Shown here: positions 60,892-64,000 of the stretch, piece after piece | Numbering within the stretch: the first letter of the stretch is position 1 | Layout: every line of letters begins with the position of its first letter | Assembly: GCA_017394515.1 (NCBI GenBank) | Contig: JAFPXY010000018.1 | Location: forward strand, 21,020 to 85,019 | DNA: 64,000 nt | Reading direction: 5' to 3' | Source: Bacillota bacterium | Lineage (GTDB): Bacteria > Bacillota > Clostridia > Peptostreptococcales > Anaerovoracaceae | Position numbers and translations under genes: made by a program | The notes under the pieces: model-generated | Told to the model about the DNA's origin: nothing | What the model saw: the letters and a program-made list of their open reading frames with translations, nothing else | Database searches by the model: none

Positions 60892-61634
60892 TTATTTTTA
60901 GACTCCTTTCTCCAATACATGTAGAGTATAAATGCGATTACAAATAAAGTTATGCTGATGACCTGAGCCTGTCTTAAGGGTCCTATCATCAAACTGTCTG
61001 TTCTCAAGGATTCCACAAAGAATCTTTCGAAGGAATAGAGCATGAAGTAAAGCAAAATGATCTGTCCCGAGAAGGATCTTTTGTGGTTGGAGAACCAGAT
61101 GAGGAAGAGGAAAAGACAGAAGCACCAGATGGATTCGTAGAGGAAGGTGGGGTGGTAGCCCACGCCGTCTATAATCTGTGCCCAGGGAAGATCCGTCTCC
61201 ACACCGTGGGCTTCTTCGTTGAAGAAGTTGCCCCAGCGGCCTATGGCCTGACCCAGAGCCAGTACCGGTCCGCAGAGATCCAGCATGTCACGGAAGTTTT
61301 CCTTATCCTTTTTGCATACCAGATATACAGCAAGTATACCAAGGAGGATACCTCCGTGTATGGCAAGACCGCCGTTTCTGGTGTTGAAGATCTGCTTAAG
61401 ATCACCGGCGTACATAGACCAGTTGAAGATGACATAATATGCTCTTGCTCCGATGATAGCAGCCGGTATTAGTGCGATGATCACATCTATGAATGAATCA
61501 GGCTTGATCCCCAGTCTGGGAGCGCGCTTATATGATATGATGGTGGCTATTACAAAGGCCAGCCCGATCAGTACACCGTACCACATTATGTCGATTCCGA
61601 ATACTGTAAAACATACCCTGCCGGGTGAAACCAT
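60888..61634 (-). CDS. lgt: Prolipoprotein diacylglyceryl transferase
   Basis: Transfers diacylglycerol from phosphatidylglycerol to the lipobox Cys of prolipoproteins. The 248 residues have about seven membrane segments. The family signature is seen as RWGNFFNEEAHG (about residues 135-146), with GIDIMWYGVLIG at the N-terminus and GARAYYVIFNW. RBS AAAGGAGGA. It is needed to modify the lipoproteins encoded nearby (42867 and 61790). Overlaps ychF by 4 nt. Confidence 0.95.
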   Translation of the reverse strand: MVSPGRVCFTVFGIDIMWYGVLIGLAFVIATIISYKRAPRLGIKPDSFIDVIIALIPAAIIGARAYYVIFNWSMYAGDLKQIFNTRNGGLAIHGGILLGILAVYLVCKKDKENFRDMLDLCGPVLALGQAIGRWGNFFNEEAHGVETDLPWAQIIDGVGYHPTFLYESIWCFCLFLFLIWFSNHKRSFSGQIILLYFMLYSFERFFVESLRTDSLMIGPLRQAQVISITLFVIAFILYMYWRKESKNK

Positions 61635-61716
61635 AAGTCCGATCCTCCTTTATTGTATATAACTATACTATGATAGCATTTTTTTAAAGATTTGTCCAAT
61701 TTTTAAAAAATTTTTC

Positions 61717-61747
61717 TTTACAAAATATAGGTTGGTGCTATTATAAT
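61717..61747 (+). promoter_or_regulatory. Promoter of the DUF4358-DHHW lipoprotein
   Basis: TTTACA (61717-61722) with either TATTAT (61739-61744, 16-nt spacer) or TATAAT (61742-61747, 19-nt spacer). Confidence 0.55.
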
Positions 61748-61789
61748 AATATCAATATATTGTGTAACTAAAAAGGGGGAAATTTTTTA

Positions 61790-63388
61790 ATGAAATCTAG
61801 TAGGCGTGCTTTAAAATTAATTATTACAGCAGTGGTTTGCCTGGCCATTGTTTTTTGCTTTACAGGCTGCGGTGGCGGCGGTAAGCATTGGGCCATGGAT
61901 CCCAAGGGTATGACAAAGAACATTCTTCAGTCCATAGATTTTGATTCGGACATGAAGCAGGTCAAGAAGAAAGCAGTGGCAACGTACATCGATCTGCCTG
62001 AGCCTTATGAAGGATATATGTATATGGGTGATGGATCCCATGCAGATACCTTCGGTGTTTTTGCCTTTGCCAGCGAGGGGGACAGCAAGGATGCTGAGAA
62101 GGCTGTGAAGAGTTATCTTAAGGAGTTGGAAGATTCCTTCAGCAGATATATTCCTGAAGAGGCTGATAAAGTAGCTAACCACACATACACTGTAAGAAAA
62201 GGTAACAACGTAATATTTATCGTAAGTTCCGATGAGGAAGCGGCAGAGAAGGTAGTTCTTGAGGGATTATATGAATCTGAAGAGGATACCAAGATAGAAG
62301 CAGAAACTGAGGACGAGGGCAATAAAGAGCCTGAAAAGACAGAAGAACCTGAGAAGACTGACGAACAGAAGGAAGATCAGGAACAGGGAGAAGATAAGTC
62401 TGACAATGAGGATAAAGAAGACGAGGAGAAAACAGAGCCTGTAAGCACTGAGTTCAGCCTTAACAACTATCCTAAGATCGATACCAACAGTAAACTTAAA
62501 TATATCGGTTACATCGGAGTTTGCGGCAGAAGTGCTTATGAGATCTACGACTATGTAGAGAGCACTGCTTCCACCTATGCTAAGCTTATCAACAAGACCA
62601 AGAAGGCTTTAGGCAGCGATGTGAACGTATATGATATGATCGTTCCTCTCTCATCCAAGATCACCATTCCTAATAAATACTACGATGAGATAAAGGGCTC
62701 CGATCAGAGGAAGGCACTGGACAATCTGTACGATAAGTTAAGCAGCAAGGTTATCCCGGTCAACATCTTTGAGACCATGATGCAGCACAGAGATAAGCAC
62801 ATCTATTTCAGAACTGACCATCACTGGACCAGCCTTGGAGCATACTATGCTTATGAGAAATGGTGTGATGTAAGCGGCAAAGACGCAATTCCTCTCAAGG
62901 GCAGAGACACCATCGACATGGGTGATTTCGTAGGCAGCTTCTATACTGACACCAAGGCAACAGCTCTTAAGAAACATCCTGATAAGCTCAAAGCATATCT
63001 TCCTAAGGGTAACTGCTACATCTGGGGCAAGGATTCTGAAGGAAACACGACTCAGTCTGATGTCATTCGCGATTATTCAGATTCTGCAGACTTTACCAAG
63101 TATGATTCCTTCCTTGGAGGAGACAAGGGACTTGTTCTCATCATCAATAAGGATGTGAAGGATGATTCCGTATGCTTCGTAGTAAAGGAATCCTTCGGAA
63201 ACTGCATTGCACCTTACTTTGCGGATCACTATCACAAGGTCTACGTCATCGATTACAGATATTTTAATAAGAATATCATTTCTTACGCAAAAGAAAAGAA
63301 AGCGACAGACATTATCTTCGTTAACAACATCGGTATGACAAGATCAAGTTACCTGGTTGGAAAGCTGCAGGAAGCCCTGACCAGATAA
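61790..63388 (+). CDS. Lipoprotein with DUF4358-like and DHHW/AlgJ-like domains
   Basis: A 532-residue exported lipoprotein (lipobox FTGCGG, Cys near residue 26). Residues ~40-165 resemble the small DUF4358 lipoproteins (FASEGDSKDAEKAVKSYLKE). A long acidic Glu/Asp/Lys linker (residues ~166-225) joins a C-terminal SGNH-like domain of the DHHW family: VYDMIVPLSSKI, YFRTDHHWTSLGAYYAYEKW with the DHHW motif, and a closing CFVVKESFGN, where the Ser is in the position expected for these folds. Such enzymes act in envelope polymer acetylation or related steps; the true role is unknown. RBS AAAGGGGGA. Confidence 0.8.
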   Translation: MKSSRRALKLIITAVVCLAIVFCFTGCGGGGKHWAMDPKGMTKNILQSIDFDSDMKQVKKKAVATYIDLPEPYEGYMYMGDGSHADTFGVFAFASEGDSKDAEKAVKSYLKELEDSFSRYIPEEADKVANHTYTVRKGNNVIFIVSSDEEAAEKVVLEGLYESEEDTKIEAETEDEGNKEPEKTEEPEKTDEQKEDQEQGEDKSDNEDKEDEEKTEPVSTEFSLNNYPKIDTNSKLKYIGYIGVCGRSAYEIYDYVESTASTYAKLINKTKKALGSDVNVYDMIVPLSSKITIPNKYYDEIKGSDQRKALDNLYDKLSSKVIPVNIFETMMQHRDKHIYFRTDHHWTSLGAYYAYEKWCDVSGKDAIPLKGRDTIDMGDFVGSFYTDTKATALKKHPDKLKAYLPKGNCYIWGKDSEGNTTQSDVIRDYSDSADFTKYDSFLGGDKGLVLIINKDVKDDSVCFVVKESFGNCIAPYFADHYHKVYVIDYRYFNKNIISYAKEKKATDIIFVNNIGMTRSSYLVGKLQEALTR

Positions 63389-63407
63389 GCAAAGCCAAAG
63401 AAAACAG

Positions 63408-63442
63408 GGGAGGGTGCCTTAAAGGTAACCCTCCCGTTTTAT
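63408..63442 (+). terminator. Terminator after the DHHW lipoprotein gene
   Basis: GGGAGGGT (63408-63415) pairs with ACCCTCCC (63428-63435), followed by GTTTTAT. Confidence 0.85.
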
Positions 63443-63482
63443 CTGTTGTAAGAAAATTTTTTAGATAATTCGAAAAAAGTCA

Positions 63483-63511
63483 TTGACAATTGGGACCATT
63501 TTTGGTAGTAT
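63483..63511 (+). promoter_or_regulatory. Promoter of the tRNA cluster
   Basis: Perfect TTGACA (63483-63488), 17-nt spacer, TAGTAT (63506-63511). Confidence 0.75.
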
Positions 63512-63544
63512 ATTTTTTGCAGTTCGCTGGAACTGATTTGATGT

Positions 63545-63621
63545 GGCGGCGTGGCTCAGTTGGCTAGAGCACTCGGTTCATACCCGGGGTGTCACTGGTT
63601 CGAATCCAGTCGCCGCTACCA
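63545..63621 (+). tRNA. tRNA-Met (CAT)
   Basis: Acceptor GGCGGCG/CGCCGCT, anticodon loop TTCATAC, T arm ACTGG-TTCGAAT-CCAGT, encoded CCA. No triple-GC initiator stem, so elongator Met is likelier; a lysidine-modified tRNA-Ile2 cannot be excluded. Confidence 0.92.
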
Positions 63622-63678
63622 TTTGAAATAATGCTGGTTCGTCGATGGCCGTAAGGTTCAAACGGATAGCAGTTTCAC

Positions 63679-63754
63679 GGGAGTTTAGCTCAGCTGGGAG
63701 AGCATCTGCCTTACAAGCAGGGGGTCACAGGTTCGAGCCCTGTAACTCCCACCA
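63679..63754 (+). tRNA. tRNA-Val (TAC)
   Basis: Acceptor GGGAGTT/AACTCCC, anticodon loop CTTACAA, T arm ACAGG-TTCGAGC-CCTGT, encoded CCA. Confidence 0.95.
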
Positions 63755-63759
63755 AATTT

Positions 63760-63836
63760 GGCCAAGTAGTTCAGTTGGTTAGAATGCCAGCCTGTCACGC
63801 TGGAGGTCGTCGGTTCGAGCCCGATCTTGGTCGCCA
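63760..63836 (+). tRNA. tRNA-Asp (GTC)
   Basis: Acceptor GGCCAAG/CTTGGTC, anticodon loop CTGTCAC, G73 discriminator, encoded CCA. Starts 5 nt after tRNA-Val. Confidence 0.95.
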
Positions 63837-63863
63837 ATTTTTTCCCGGGTTACCGGGCTATAT

Positions 63864-63940
63864 GGTGGGTATCGGCAAGCGGTTAAGCCATCGGGTTGTG
63901 GCTCCGATATGCGTGGGTTCGAATCCCACTACCCACCCCA
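63864..63940 (+). tRNA. tRNA-His (GTG)
   Basis: Acceptor GTGGGTA/TACCCAC with the His-specific extra G at 63864 facing C73 (63937), anticodon loop TTGTGGC, encoded CCA. Confidence 0.94.
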
Positions 63941-63950
63941 TTTTATTTAT

Positions 63951-64000
63951 TGGGGTATCGCCAAGCGGTAAGGCAACGGATTCTGATTCCGTCATGCGCA
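63951..64000 (+). tRNA. tRNA-Gln (CTG), 3' end outside window
   Basis: Acceptor TGGGGTA, D arm GCC/GGC, and anticodon stem ACGGA/TCCGT around loop TTCTGAT (CTG, reads CAG). The window ends in the variable region. Confidence 0.85.

Noticed and set aside
1..64000. Mobile elements, prophage, toxin-antitoxin or defence islands
   Set aside because: No transposase, integrase, phage structural gene, toxin-antitoxin pair or CRISPR repeat was found; the solitary methyltransferase has no partner nuclease.

Overview
The window looks like a chromosomal segment of a low-to-mid GC anaerobic Bacillota (Clostridia). The support is AGGAGG-type ribosome binding sites nearly everywhere, TTGACA/TATAAT promoters, an Ile T-box leader, the anaerobic cobalamin route, a BMP-family nucleoside-type ABC importer, BspA-like leucine-rich surface proteins, DUF5685, and a Gram-positive Cna-B/VaFE adhesin. 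A gut or oral commensal in or near the Clostridiales is my inference; no species can be named. No transposase, integrase, phage gene or CRISPR array was seen.

Layout. 1-2.1 kb: a partial aldehyde dehydrogenase (minus strand) facing a GtrA/TetR pair. 2.2-13.9 kb: a ten-gene cobalamin operon (cbiA, C, D, F, G, H, a cbiJ-E-T fusion, cbiB, a cobD-type decarboxylase, cbiP). 14.1-17.1 kb: a copper operon with two CsoR boxes, csoR and a CopA ATPase ending in a CopZ-like domain that has its own ribosome binding site. 17-21.3 kb: PHP phosphatase, then a ferredoxin/dynamin/acyltransferase operon. 21.4-23.1 kb: a secreted serpin. 23.2-27.7 kb: a UPF0251-NifX regulator with an Mrp ATPase, DUF5685 and DnaJ proteins, and a secreted GH3 enzyme.

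27.9-31.2 kb: housekeeping (2-hydroxyacid dehydrogenase, rdgB, yihY, gmk, rpoZ). 31.2-34.7 kb: T-box and ileS of the altered GXHH type. 34.7-42.8 kb: trxA, two BspA-like proteins, MBL hydrolase, rlmN, a P-loop protein and a NUDIX hydrolase. 42.9-48.0 kb: the ABC importer (binding lipoprotein, double ATPase, two permeases), followed by a 192-nt nested palindrome. 48.3-51.1 kb: a YgiQ radical SAM protein overlapping an orphan DNA methyltransferase, then tRNA-Arg and a 580-nt gene-poor stretch with tRNA-like and REP-like repeats.

52.6-59.7 kb: the most system-like region, a compact Tad/type IV pilus-like cluster (SAF protein, CpaF-like ATPase, TadB, TadC, at least four tiny or small single-helix proteins, one nested in another's reading frame) ending in a large wall-anchored adhesin. 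59.8-63.4 kb: ychF and lgt on the minus strand and a DUF4358-DHHW lipoprotein. 63.5-64 kb: a tRNA cluster (Met, Val, Asp, His, Gln) cut by the window end.

Across the whole window the octamer GCAAAAAA/TTTTTTGC is strikingly frequent (32 copies counted by eye, 16 per orientation) and often sits inside genes at otherwise disfavoured codons.
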